A stretch of 64,000 nt of DNA, taken from Cryptomeria japonica. Lineage: Eukaryota > Streptophyta > Pinopsida > Cupressales > Cupressaceae. How positions within the stretch are numbered: the stretch's first letter is position 1; the number at the start of each line of letters is the position of its first letter. Below, in pieces: positions 1 to 12,529 of this stretch. The DNA lies in the NCBI RefSeq assembly GCF_030272615.1, contig NC_081414.1, positions 522,781,637-522,845,636 of the forward strand, written 5' to 3'. The notes beneath the pieces are model-generated. The model was not told the origin of the DNA and ran no database searches. It saw only the letters and a list, made by a program, of their open reading frames with translations. Made by a program: the position numbers and the translations under genes.

Positions 1-592
1 AGTCTTGGGATGGAGTTGTCCCTCGTACTCAGGTGTTCGTGGGTGGGGTCTAGGCTTGGTATAGAAAGGTTGAGTAAGAATCCTATTTTGAAAGATAAGA
101 TAATTAAATTGGAAAAAAGTAATTCAATGCATACTCGGAAGGAATCCCGTATGGATTTGCTTGACTTCCCGAGGCTTTATGCCAAATTCCGAGGTGGAAT
201 TAAAGCTTGTATTATGTTATTAATTACTCCTAAGGGCAGCGACCTCGGTGCACTTCTGTTAAAAGAGTGTAGTACTTAGTGAGTGGCTCAGAACCCGAAT
301 GGTCCCGATGAGTCTAAGTCTCTAGCCAGAGCATCTCCTATCCCGTTTGGATAGATGCCTACCCCATAAGGGTAGATGCCTATCCCATATTGGATAGATG
401 AAATCTTATGTCCCGTATGGACAATTGCCTAACCCGTATGGTTAGATGCTCATCCCGGATGGATGAATGCCTAATCCTAATGGATGGATGCCTAGAGTAT
501 GCAACTGAATAAAACATAATGATTAAATTAAACACACACACAAAAAAAAAGAATACTCAATTTTGTTGAATTAATTATGGTGGGTTATTACA
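1..592 (+). mobile_element. 3' end of a Ty3/gypsy LTR, cut by the window edge
   Basis: The sequence matches the last ~0.6 kb of the two LTRs of the complete element that follows (compare 3873-4531 and 11818-12398) and ends with the same GGTGGGTTATTACA. After the terminal CA the sequence is not the internal PBS region, so this is a right-hand LTR or a solo LTR. The short tandem GGATAGATGCC / GGGTAGATGCC units are in the short form, as in the right LTR of the next element. The matching 5' end lies outside the window, so no target duplication can be tested. Confidence 0.9.
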
Positions 593-1206
593 TGGGAGCT
601 CAATTATCTAATTTAATTTTTCACCTCAGCAGCAACAATCTACACTTTTGCAGTAGGTATATACATTTTCCTAAGGAAATTTATTACAGTTTCTTATGTA
701 AATTTGAATCCTCTTAGTAAAGGTGTTAAATTGTCAAAAATACAATTATTATACCTCTTGGGATTTCATCCACCTTTAAACCCTTCACTAGGTTCATGTA
801 CCTCTTAGACTGTTAATCAACACTACCCCATTCATGGAATGCTCTTATATTTCCTTGTGGATGGACTAAAATCCTTGTAGCCATGTTTTCTTCATTGGTT
901 ACCTTATATCATGACTGAGTTTATTATTCTGGACTGTGATGTTCCTTTGGACTATATTTTTTGTTGTAAATAGTTTATTATGTTGGATATTTTTGACATG
1001 ATACTTTAGTTTTACCCTTAAATACAAGGCATTTAGATGCTCAAAACTTGTCTATAAATATTGATTTGAATCAGTTACAAGGACTAGCTGAAGAAAATGC
1101 AAAACCACTTCAAAAAAACTCACCTCAATCAACTTGGATGAATACACAGAAGCTTTCTATATGTCATCAAAAGAACCTTATTTAAATAAAACACCTCTCC
1201 AATGAA
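593..1206. other. Spacer between two Ty3 insertions
   Basis: AT-rich DNA between the LTR fragment and the complete Ty3 element. Before the Ty3 insertion it would have been continuous with 12404 onward, so it is the far 3' side of the minus-strand NFU exon. On the plus strand 997-1185 is open and coding-like (listed separately). Nothing else is recognised. Confidence 0.6.
997..1185 (+). other. Possible coding exon, family unknown
   Basis: One plus-strand frame is open for 62 codons between TGA (994) and TAA (1183-1185). Its composition looks like protein (contains NLSINIDLNQLQGLAEENAK and NSPQSTWMNTQKLSI). A pyrimidine-rich stretch ending in AG at 1027-1028 could be a splice acceptor. I do not recognise the family and see no partner exon. 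The Ty3 element inserted 26 bp past the stop. A chance open frame is quite possible. Confidence 0.22.
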
Positions 1207-1211
1207 CTATT
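1207..1211. repeat. Target-site duplication, left copy (CTATT)
   Basis: CTATT directly precedes the TG of the left Ty3 LTR and recurs at 12399-12403 directly after the CA of the right LTR. The perfect 5-bp match shows that both outer ends belong to one insertion. Confidence 0.95.
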
Positions 1212-2557
1212 TGTCACAACCCTCCTTTATAACTTTTGGATTTAAAATACAAACTCTATTATATTTTTGGATAAACTATTTAAATGATTGAATGAATATC
1301 ATAAAAGGATAAAATAATTAAACTCACACACACACACATGGAAAATATACTTTTTTCTTAATTATTTATTTAATTTTCCTCACCCAATTATGGCCCATGT
1401 TGTAGGAAGAATAAGAAGCTTCTAGAGGATTCTCCACCAGCTTGCATGTAACTCCTCCCACTAAGTCTAATCAATTTTGCATGAAATCCAAAATTGGGAA
1501 AGAATCTCTTTTTTTTAATTAAAAATTTAGGTAGTGGAATAGAGGGATTTTTCTTATAAATGATATGCAAGTTTTCAAAAATGGGAGTTGGTTATTCCAT
1601 AAGGAAATTCTTCTCTCAAGTAACTTTTTCTTTTGTAGTCATATTTCATTTTAAAAATAATGAAGATTGCTTTGGAGGACTTCTTTCAAGTTTGAAGGAT
1701 CAAGGGAGACTACTTGAAGGATTCATAGGGGATTCTACATCAATTTCAAGCATCCAGGTTCTTTCAATTTAGTTTTACTCTATCATGCATCTTATTCTTG
1801 CTGCAAATTAGATTAGATCAATATGTTTCAACTAAATCAAATTGTTTCAATTCTTGTTGAGAACTAGATTAGATCAATTTTTATTTCTCCCTCTGATTCA
1901 TCTCCCTAGTTTTCAAATAAAAATCTGAATCTCATAGATCTCCCTGAGGATATTTCTCTATGTTTCTCATTTGATTCTATACATATTTTCAGCGAAAAGT
2001 TGTTGAAAGAAAGGATAGGATTCACTATGAATAATTTTCTGCAATATTCTCATTTTTTCTAGTTTGGTTATCTACTCCTCTCTGGAAAAATAACAGTTGA
2101 AAACCAAGGAATGAGTCCCTCTGTGAAATACTCTTTGTATTCCAATATGCAGATCCATATTGCTTCATTTTTTTTGTATTTTGGTTTAGTTTTACTCTCT
2201 GTATTAATTATCCCAATATTCAAATCCATATTGCTTCATCTTTGTATTCTGGTTTAGTTTTACTCTCTGTGTTAATCGCTCCAATATGTAAATCCTTATT
2301 GCTTCCTGGTTAAATTATACTCTCTGTGTTGATCGCTCCAATATGTAAATCCTTATTGCTTCCTGGTTAAATTCTACTCTTTGTGTTGATCACTCCAATA
2401 TGTAAATCCATATTGTTTCATTTTTGTATTCTAGTTTATTACTACTCTCTGTGTATTTGCTACTGTAAGTAAATTCTTATTGTTCACATTAATACTTTAC
2501 CTCTCATATTCTAGTTTTAAATAAAATTAAACTGGGAACTTGAGACATAAAAATATA

Positions 2558-2593
<36 letters not shown>

Positions 2594-4531
2594 ATAGCAT
2601 TTTAATCTTAATGCATTTTGTATTAACAAATGCGAAGTGATTGATGTCGCACTGCACGAGAACGGGCCTGTGCATACCGGTCTGCAGGTTAGTGGAGGGG
2701 ACCGTGGGGTCCCACTCCCATTAACCCGCATGCATGCCATTAGAACTTAGTTCGATGGCAATGATTACTCTTTTTTTGAAATTCCTTTGTATATATATTT
2801 AAAATTTTAGTTTAATTAAAAATTCTTTTTTTTGATATGTAGATAAATTTTAGTTAATGAAAATTTTAAACTTAAGAAATCTTTTTTTTAAAAATTTATA
2901 AACTAGTTTTAATAAATTTATATTAAGTCATCTTAAGACCCACTTAGCAATTAATGACATAAACTAAATTCTATGTTGGGGCTAGTGATTTTATAAGTGG
3001 CATTCTAGCGTACAACTTACCTTACCTTCGCTCATGCATATATCTTTACGTTGAATCAAATATTGGTGTTCCATCTTCATGAAAATTATACATTTAATAG
3101 TTGGTATACAAGTTACCTAACTTTCATTATTTTGCAAATTATACTCAAGTTTTTGAATAAATGATTCTAGTTATGGTTCTTTTTATTCCATAGTTATTTC
3201 AATTAATTTGGCTTTCCAATGTCTAAATTCATAATTATTTTTTGACATGATGTTATTATAAGTTAGAAACTAAACAAAGGAAGTTGGAAAACCAAAACTA
3301 GCAGCGTTCGGTATATACGGTGCCTTTGGGTCACGCTTACGCGTAATGCTGTCATGTTGAACTACTGCACTTAATGCCTAATAAAGCTGCATCAACGACA
3401 TCTGTGGCATCATCCCTATAAATCATCAGGGAGTAATAAGGGACACTTGGAAGTTAAAATCCAAGGGGCGGGTAATCCCCCTTGGATTGATATTCTGATA
3501 AGATAACTTTTAAATGATTTCACATTCGTTGAGATAAACCGTAGTAAACCCCTTTTAGGGATGGTCTAGTTAAAGGCTTTTATGAAATTGTTTTTTTTTT
3601 ATCTTGAAGAGATATTGGTGATTTGCAATTTGGTCAAGGGTGACGCTCATGATAAGAATTAGGATCTAGTTATTTTAGGCCACAAGCAATAGGCCATCTT
3701 GAGCCTTTGCTTAAGCGCTACCATCGTGGGTAGCAACCGCAGAGAAACTGTCTAGGACATTGACCCTAGAAAGGGTTGCGTACCCACAAATCAGTTTACA
3801 TCAAGCCATAGAATAGAAAATAAAACTACATACTTTACACCTTGATCCCATGCCGAAGCAGGTATGTAGGCAGTCTTGGGACGGAGTTGTCCCTCGTACT
3901 CAGGCTTTTGTGGGTGGGGTCTAGGCTTGGTTGAGTAAGAATCCTATTTGAAAGATAAGATAATTAAATTGGAAAAGAAATTCAATGCATACTCGAAAGG
4001 AATCCCGTATGGATTTGCTTGACTTCCTGAGGCTTTAATCCAAATTCTGAGGCGGAATTCAAGCTTGTATTATTTAATTACTCTTAAGGACGGTGACCTC
4101 GGTGCACTTCTGTTAGAAGAGTGTAGTACTTAGTGAGTCACTCAGGACCCGAATGGTCCCGATGAGTCTAAGTCTCTGGCCAGAGCATCTCCTATCCCAT
4201 TTGGATAGATGCCTACCCCATATGGGTAGATGCCTATCCCGTTTGGATAGATGCCTACCCCGTATGGGTAGATGCCTATCCTGTTTGGATAGATGCCTAC
4301 CCCGTATGGGTACATGCCTATCCCGTATTGGATAGATGGAATCTTACGTCCCATATGGACAATTGCCTAACCCATATGGTTAGAAGCTAATCCTGAATGG
4401 ATGAATGGCTAATCCTAATGGGCGGATGCCTAGAGTATGCAATTGAATAAAACATAATGATTAAATTAAACACAGAAAAAAAAAAAAAAAAATACTCAAT
4501 TTTGTTGAATCAATTATGGTGGGTTATTACA
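1212..4531 (+). repeat. Left LTR of the Ty3 element (3320 bp)
   Basis: Starts TGTCACAACCCTCC and ends GGGTTATTACA. It holds a (TA)n run near 2563-2592, about three tandem copies of a ~61-bp unit (CCAATATGTAAATCC...TGGTTAAATT) at 2265-2420, and an expanded 42-bp tandem array at 4190-4340. It is about 120 bp longer than the right LTR, largely because of this array. The LTR should contain promoter and polyadenylation signals, but I cannot place them with confidence. Confidence 0.95.
4190..4340 (+). repeat. 42-bp tandem array inside the left LTR
   Basis: About three copies of a unit made of two half-repeats, GGATAGATGCCTACCCC and GGGTAGATGCCTATCCC. The right LTR (about 12140-12205) and the partial LTR (about 340-410) have only one copy. 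The difference arose after insertion or by template slippage during reverse transcription. Confidence 0.9.
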
Positions 4532-4533
4532 TG

Positions 4534-4544
4534 TGGTATCAGAG
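4534..4544 (+). other. Primer-binding site (tRNA-iMet type)
   Basis: TGGTATCAGAG begins two bases after the left LTR. It matches the complement of the 3' end of plant initiator methionine tRNA, the usual primer of plant LTR retrotransposons. Confidence 0.93.
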
Positions 4545-4681
4545 AAAAGGTCCAAATCTAGGCCTTGTGCTCACTTCAATTTATTCAACTAAGGGAATGT
4601 TTTGCAATGATAGGAATTAAATTTTAAAAAACCTAAGCCAAGAACTAACTACATAATTTAACTTTCAGGTAAAACGCTACA

Positions 4682-7600
4682 ATGGCAAGAGGAAGAGGAA
4701 GAGGAAGGGGTAATGGAAGACGTACTAGAAGTCAAAGAGAAGAAAACCATGAGGAAAACCATGAGGAAAACTGTGAAGAAAACCATGAAGAAAACCATGA
4801 GGAAGACCATGAAGAGGATCGACACAATACAAGAAATAAAGAAGATGGGGTCCAAGCTATAATCGATCTTCTAACCGAATAAAGAGATAAAATCAACTTT
4901 TTGGAACAATCAATGCAGGACCTTAGGGAAAAGAAGAATGACTTTGAAAATAGAAGTGGTACCGAAAATGGAAACCCTGGTAGCAATCAAGGGAATATGG
5001 TGGGTAATAGAAAGGAAAATAACATATTGGAACTCTCCAAGGACTTAAAGAAAATCACCCCTCCTAAGTTCGATGGGAGGCAGATTGGTGAAGGGGCTGA
5101 GAATTGGCTAAATGAAATGGAAAAATATTTTGAGCTAAGAGATTTTAACGAAACAACCAAGGCCTTATGGGGTTCCTATCAACTCACAGGGGAGGTAGCC
5201 AGTTGGTGGACCAAAACCAAGGAACATAATGGGTATAGCAGGGATACAATCACATGGGATCAATTTGTTCACCACTTCTGAGATAGGTGGCTCCCTCAAT
5301 TGTTCTTCGATGAGAAGGTGACAGAATTCCAAAATCTACGTCAAGGGTCCCTATCTGTTCAACAATATTGGGATAAGTTCACCAAGTTGCTTAAATATGT
5401 ACCTATGTACCAGAAAGATGAAGAAGGTCAAGCAAGGAAGTTCATTTTCGAGCTAAATACCAACATAGGGGCAGAGGTTGACATGCATGGACCCAGAAAC
5501 ATGAATGAAGTTCTTGAAAAGTCCCTAAGGAAAGAGAGGAAGATTCAAACACTAGCAGGGCGGAACTATAATGGGAACCACTCATTTAAAAGGAAGCAAG
5601 AATTCAATTGAAACACTAATTTCAACAAGGGTCAAAGGAATAATTCTTCCGAAAGAAGGCCACCTCCTAATCAATATCAGAGAAATGGAAATAATAATAA
5701 TAATAGGGGCAATAATAACAGAGGAAACTATAATAGGAATGACCAATAGAATAGGGTAACTTATCCACCCAAGGTCAATGAAACAAGGAATGATCCTCCT
5801 ACAAATCAAGGTAGGAGGGGTCCTCTAGGTGGATGCTTCATGTGTGGGGGAAACCATTTTTCTAGAGTGTGCCCCAAGATGCAAGGACAAATTAGGGACA
5901 ATCAACCCCAACAAGGGCTCCAACAAAGGATTCATGCAGTGGTTAGGAACCGAAGAGGAAGATACTAGAATGTTCCCGTGGAAACTACAGGTACACTATT
6001 TGAACAACCAATATCAATTCTAATTGACACTGGATCATCTGAATGTTTCATCTCACCTGAATTAGTAAACAAATATGCATTAAAAGTTAATCAAATGGAG
6101 TCATCATGGACGGTTCAATATGGGGATAAGGCAACTAGGGAAGTAACTAAGTGTTTGCCGAGGGCAAGGGTACAATTTCCTAAGTTCAAAACAAGGGTAG
6201 ATCTCTATGTGGCACCCTTAGGATTATATGATATAATTATTGGAATGAGTTGGTTAATAGACCATCAAGCTAATGTAGATTGCTATAACAAAGTTGTTGA
6301 ATGTTTGGATGATGGGGGGAAAAGGGTCAAAATTCAAGGAAAGTTTAAACCCATTAATATAGAAACCATCTTAGCAATGCAATTAAAGAAGGAAAGCAGA
6401 AGAGGAGGCCAAATCTATATGGTTGAAATTGAAGAAGGAAAGGAGGAAAATACACCAACCTTTGAAAATGCCCCTTTCTTAAAAGAATTTAAGGATGTTT
6501 TTCTAGAAGAATTACCCAGTTTACCCCCTAAGAGGAAGTTTGACTTTTCTATCGAAGTACTACCAAGAGTTGAACTAGTATCACGAGCACCTTACCGTAT
6601 GAACACAACTGAATTACAAGAGCTCAAAATGCAATTAGAGGAACTCTTAGCTAAGGGATTAATAAGGCCAAGTGTATCACCATAGGGAGTGCCAGTCTTA
6701 TTTGTTAAGAAGAAGGATGGAACCTTAAGGCTATGCATCGACTATAGGATTTTGAACAAGGTCACAATAAAGAATAGGTATCCCTTGCCTCGCATAGAGG
6801 ATCTTTTTGACCAAATGAAAGGAGCGGAAGTTTTCTCAAAGATAGACCTCCGGTTAGGGTACCATCAACTCAGAATTAAGGAGGAAGACATTCCGAAAAC
6901 AACTTTCAGGATTAGATATGGGCATTATGAATTCACAGTAGTTCCTTTTGGTGTAACCAATGCCCCAGCTGCATTTATGAACCTAATGAATAGTGTACTC
7001 CATGACTACTTGGATAAATTTGTTTTGGTATTTTTGGATGACATATTGATTTACTCTAGAAATGAAGAGGAATATTTAGTGCACCTACAAATTGTTTTGA
7101 AAAGGTTGAGAGAACATAAGTTATATGGGAAATTGTCCAAATGTGCCTTCTTTGCGGAAAAGATCCACTACCTTGGGCATATAATATCAAAGGAAGGAGT
7201 AGCAGTTGATCCAGATAAAATAAAGGCAATAGTAGAATGGCCAATCCCTAAGAATGTTTTAGAGGTAAGAAGCTTTATGGGGCTAGCAGGTTACTATAGG
7301 AGATTTGTGGAAGGATTCTCTAAGATAGAAAACCCCATCACCTCATTACAAAGGAAGGGCAAAAGGTTTGTGTGGACCGAGAAAAGTAATAAGGCATTCC
7401 AAATCTTGAAGGGAAAACTAACTTCAGCACCCATTCTAAAGGTACCAGATCTGAATGGACAGTTCACAGTCGTAACTGATGCTTCTATTAAAGGGTTAGG
7501 AGGAGTACTTGTCGAAGATGAAGGGGTAGTAGCCTATGATTCTAGAAATCTAAAGACTCATGAAGTCAATTATGCACCCCACAACTTAGAGTTGGCAGCA

Positions 7601-9126
7601 ATTGTGCATGCCCTACAAAAATGGAGACACTTCTTACTAGGAAAGCCCTTTGAGTTAAAGTTAGATAACCAAGAACTAAAATACATCTTTACCCAACCCC
7701 ACTTAAATGCTAGACAAAGAAGGTGGTTAGAGTTTCTAAGTGAGTATGATTTTGAAATTGAATATATTAAAGGGAAGGAAAATAGGGTGGCAGATGCCTT
7801 AAGTAGGAGGAGACACTTGATGACTATAACAACATTCAAAACTTCTTTCAAAAGGCAAGTAATGGATGAGCAGGGTCACAACCCATGGTATGAGCAAGTC
7901 AAATTGACTTTAGAACACAACCCAACTGATCCTAAGGTTGAAGGGTATACATTATATGAAGAAGGGTTGCTCAAATACAATAATAGAATCTATATTCCAA
8001 ATTCAGGAGACTTAAGGGAAGTAGTCCTGTCAGAGGCTCACAATGCCCCTTATTCAGGGCACCCAAGAGTTAACAAACTTTATGCAGATCTAAAGAAGTT
8101 ATACTTTTGGCAAGGGATGAAGAATGACATTGTCAAGTATGTGGCTAAATGTTTGGAGTGTCAAAGAGTAAAGGCAGAACATAGACATCCAGCTGGATTG
8201 CTACAATTGCACGATGTACCTCAACACAAGTGGCAAGCTATTAGCATACATTTTGTACAAGGGTTACCCATGTCACCTTCTAGGCATGATGCAATAATGG
8301 TGGTAATTGACAAACTCACTAAGGTGGCACACTTTACTAAATTTTAGCACCGCATACCATCCTGAAACCGACGGTCAGACAGAAAGGACAAATTAGATTA
8401 TGGAAGACCTGCTTCGCATGTATTGTATGGACCAACAGAGGAAATGGGAAGAATACCTACCTCTAGTAGAATTTGCTTAAAATAATACATATCAAACATC
8501 TTTGGGAATGACACCTTTTGGAGCTTTGTATGGTAGACCATGTCAAACACCTTTGAGTTGGGATAGTCTTGAAGATAGAGTGATTATTGGGCCATATATG
8601 TTGAAAGAAATGGAAAGGAAAACTAAAGAAATTAGGCAAAGATTGAAGGATGCCTCAGATAGGTAGAAAAGTTATGCAGACAAAAAAAGGACACCAAGGG
8701 AGTTTGAGGTAGGAGAGAAAGTCTTCCTAAGGGTTAGGCCACACAAGAGTTCTATAAGATTTGGGAAGAAGACTAATCTTGCAGCTCATTATGTTGGACC
8801 CTTTGAAATATTGGGAAGGATTAATCCAGTTGCATACTGGTTGGCCTTACCTCCCCAATTGAGCCGAATCCATGATGTCTTCCATGTATCTCTTCTTAAA
8901 AAGTATGTACCTCATGAGAAACACATTTTGAATTGGGATGCTTTACAAGTCCAGGAAATTGGAGGAATAATGACAGAGCCATTCAGAATCTTTGGAGAGG
9001 TGCCAGTGCCAGTTGCACAATAGAGAGGTTGATCAGTGCAAAGTCCAATGGGACCAATATGATGAAAAGAATGCCACATGGGAAGATACTAAGGAGATGC
9101 AACAGTTGTTTCATTTTTTGTTTTAA
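4682..9126 (+). pseudogene. Degenerate Ty3 gag-pol polyprotein
   Basis: The reading frame from ATG 4682 carries a basic N terminus (RGRGRGRG), an NHEE repeat block, the retrotransposon Gag core, a CCHC knuckle (CFMCGGNHFSRVC, 5834-5872), aspartic protease DTG (6026-6034), RT with FLDD (7031-7042), RNase H (TDAS, ADALS) and the integrase HHCC zinc region (8038-8163). In-frame stops lie at 4880, 5279, 5609, 6683 and 8345, plus others. In integrase the first catalytic Asp position reads His ([10 protein letters not shown], His codon 8249-8251). The stretch after HFTK that should carry the second Asp is deleted at about 8340, and reading resumes in another frame at STAYHPETDGQTER. The C-terminal part (HDVFHVSLLKKYVP) ends at 9023, with a frame-shifted chromodomain-like end (WDQYDEKNATWED). 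Reverse transcription and integration functions are lost. Confidence 0.95.
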
Positions 9127-9182
9127 ACATAAACTATAGACTCTTTTGGATGCATTTAATAAGTGCATCAAGACGATGCACA

Positions 9183-9199
9183 AATTAAGGGGGGGAGGA
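9183..9199 (+). other. Polypurine tract of the Ty3 element
   Basis: AATTAAGGGGGGGAGGA lies directly before the TG of the right LTR, the expected position of the plus-strand primer. Confidence 0.88.
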
Positions 9200-12100
9200 T
9201 GTCACAACCCTCCTTTATCACTTTTGGATTTAAAATACAAACTCTATTATATTTTTGGATAAACTATTTAAATGATTGAATGAATATCATAAAAGGATAA
9301 AATAATAAAACTCACACACACACATGGAAAATATACTTTTTTCTTAATTATTTATTTCATTTTCCTCACCCAATTATGGCACATGTTGTAGGAAGAATAG
9401 GAAGCTTCTAGAGGATTCTCCACCAGCTTGCATGTAACCCCTCCCACTTAGTCTAATCAATTTTGCATGAAGTCCAAAATTGGGAAAGAATCTCTTTTTT
9501 TTAATTAAAAATTTAGGTAGTGGAATAGGGGGATTTTTCTTATAAATGATATGCAAGTTTTCAAAAATGGGAGTTGGTTATTCCATAAGGAAATTCTTCT
9601 CTCAAGTAAATTTATCTTTTGTAGTCATATTTCATTTTGAAAATAACTAAGATTGCTTTGGAGGACTTCTTTCAAGTTTGAAGGATCAAGGGAGACTAAT
9701 TGAAGGATTCATAGGGGATTCTACATCAATTTCAAGCATCCAGGTTCTTTCAATTTAGTTTTACTCTATCATGCATCTTATTCTTGCTGCAAATTAGATT
9801 AAATCAATTTGTTTCAACTAAATCAAATTATTTCAATTCTTGTTGAGAACTAGATTAGATCAATTTTTATTTCTCCCTCTAATTCATCTCCCTGGTTTTC
9901 GAATAAAAATCTGAATCTCATAGATCTCGCTATGGATATTTCTCTATGTTTCTCATTTGATTCGATACATATTTTCCATTATCTGGTTATATATTTTCTG
10001 CGAAAAATTGTTGAAAGAAAGGATAGGATTCGCTGTGAATAATTTTCTGCAATATTCTAATTTGTTCTAGTTTGGTTATCTACTCCTCTCTAGAAAAATA
10101 ACAGTTGAAACCCAAGGAATGAGTCCCTCTGTGAAATACTCTCTCTATTCCAATATGGAGATCCATATTGCTTCATTTTTTTTGTATTTTGGTTTAGTTT
10201 TACTCTCTGTATTAATTATCCCAATATGCAAATCCATATTGCTTCATCTTTGTATTCTGGTTTAGTTTTACTCTCTGTGTTAATCGCTCCAATATGTAAA
10301 TCCTTATTGCTTCCTGGTTAAATTCTACTTTCTGTGTTGATCGCTCCAATATGTAAATCCTTATTGCTTCCTGGTTAAATTCTACTCTTTGTGTTGATCT
10401 CTCCAATATGTGTATTTGCTACTGTAAGTAAATTCTTATTGTTCACATTAATACTTTACCTCTCATATTCTGGTTTTAAATAAAATTAAACTGGGAACTT
10501 GAGACATAAAAATATAATAAATATATATATATATATAGTATTAGATTTTTAATCTTAATGCATTTTTTATTAACAAATGCGAAGTGATTGATGTCGCACT
10601 GTACGAGAACGGGCCTGTGCGTACCGGTCCGCAAGTTAGTGGAGGGGACCGTGGGGTCCCACTCCCATTAACCCGCATGCATGCCATTAGAACTTAGTTC
10701 GATGGCAATGATTACTCTTTTTTTGAAATTCCTTTGTATATATATTTAAAATTTTAGTTTAATTAAAAATTCTTTTTTTTGATATGTAGATAAATTTTAG
10801 TTAATGAAAATTTTAAACTAAAGAAATCTTTTTTTTTTTAATTTATAAACTAGTTTTAATAAATTTATATTAAGTCATCTTAAGACCGACTTAGGAATTA
10901 ATGACATAAGCTAAATTCTATGTTGGGGCTAGTGATTTTATAAGCGGCATTCTCACGTACAACTTACCTTATCTTCGCTCATGCATATATCTTTACGTTG
11001 AATCAAATATTGGTGTTCCATCTTCATGCAAATTATACATTTAATTGTTGGTATACAAGTTACCTAACTTTCATTATTTTGCAAATTATACTCAAGTTTT
11101 TTAATAAATGATTCTAGTTATGGTTCTTTTTATTCCATAGTTATTTCAATTAATTTGGCTTTGCAATGTCTAAATTCATAATTATTTTTCAACATGATGT
11201 TATTACAAGTTAGAAACTAAACAAAGGAAGTTGGAAAACCAAAACTAGCAGCGTTCAGTATATACGGTGCCTCTGGGTCACGCTTATGGGTAATGTCATC
11301 GTGTTGAACTACTGCACTTAATGCCTAATAAATCTACATCAATGACGTCTGTGGCATCATCCCTATAAATCATCAGGGAGTGATAAGGGACACTTGGAAG
11401 TTAAAATCCAAGGGGCAGGTAATCCCCCTTGGATCGATAATCTAATAAGATAACTTTTAAATGATTTCACATCCATTGAGATAAACCGTAGTAAACCCCT
11501 TTTAGGGATGGTCCAATTAAATGCTTTTATGAAATTGATTTCTTTTTTTATCTTGAAGAGATATTGGTGATTTGCAATTTGGTCAAGGGTGACGCTCATG
11601 ATAAGAATTAGGATCTAGTTATTTTAGGCCACAAGCAATAGGCCATCTTGAGCCTTCGCTTAAGTGCTACCATCGTGGGTAGCAACTGCAGAGAAACTAT
11701 CTGGGACATTGACCCTAGAAAGGGTTTCGTACCCACAAATCAGTTTACATCAAACCATAGAATAGAAAATAGAACTACATACTTTACGCCTTGATCCTGT
11801 GTTGAAGCGGGTATGTAGGCAATCTTGGGACGGAGTTGTCCCTCGTACTCAGGCATTTGTGGGTGGGGTCTAGGCTTGGTTGAGTAAGAATCCTATTTGC
11901 AAGATAAGATAATTAAATTGGAAAAGAAATTCAATGCATACTCGGAAGGAATCCCGTATGGATTCGCTTGACTTATCGAGGCTTTAAGCCAAATTCTGAG
12001 GCAGAATTCAAGATTGTATTATTTAATTACTCCTAAGGATGGCAACCTTGGTGCACTTCTGTTAGAAGAGTGTAGTACTTAGTGAGTGGCTCAGGACCCG

Positions 12101-12398
12101 AATGGTCTCGATGAGTCTAAGTCTCTGGCCAGAGCATGTCCTATCCCGTTTGGATAGATGCCTACTCCGTATGGGTAGATGCCTATCCCGTATTGGATAG
12201 ATGGAATATTATGTCCCGTATGGACAATTGCCTAACCTGTATGGTTAGATTCTCATCCCGGATGGATGAATGTCTAATCCTAATGGATGGATTCCTAGAG
12301 TATGAAATTGAATAAAACATAATGATTAAATTAAACACACACAAAAAAAAAAAAATGAATACTCAATTTTGTTGAATCAATTATGGTGGGTTATTACA
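9200..12398 (+). repeat. Right LTR of the Ty3 element (3199 bp)
   Basis: Collinear with the left LTR from TGTCACAACC to TTATTACA. It has a shorter (TA)n run, a shorter 61-bp array and a single-copy 42-bp segment. Confidence 0.95.
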
Positions 12399-12403
12399 CT
12401 ATT
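12399..12403. repeat. Target-site duplication, right copy (CTATT)
   Basis: Perfect partner of 1207-1211. Confidence 0.95.
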
Positions 12404-12529
12404 GCTGACAACAACATATGTACTCTACTTATAATTTATATCCCCAGTGCAATGTAAGTCGATGAAAATTTGTTAATACACATTTACAACAACATTTATA
12501 AATACAATTTATTGTCTCTTCTCTCCAAT

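Larger units (their letters stand above)
1212..12398 (+). mobile_element. Complete but defective Ty3/gypsy LTR retrotransposon (chromovirus-like)
   Basis: An 11.2-kb unit with TGTCACAACC...TTATTACA LTRs at 1212-4531 and 9200-12398, a 5-bp CTATT duplication, a PBS TGGTATCAGAG, a polypurine tract and one gag-pol frame in the order gag, protease, RT, RNase H, integrase. That order is the Ty3/gypsy order. A degenerate chromodomain-like tail after integrase (9025-9126) and the very long LTRs suggest the Tekay/Del branch of chromoviruses, which is inference. The coding region has many stops, a deletion in integrase and a frame change, so it cannot be autonomous. The two LTRs are clearly similar but carry many substitutions and indels, so the insertion is not recent. 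Confidence 0.96.

Noticed and set aside
4142-4354. Open frames on both strands with repeated GIGIYPYGV or RCLPRMG
   Set aside because: They arise from the 42-bp LTR array (a multiple of three) and are absent from the other LTR copies.
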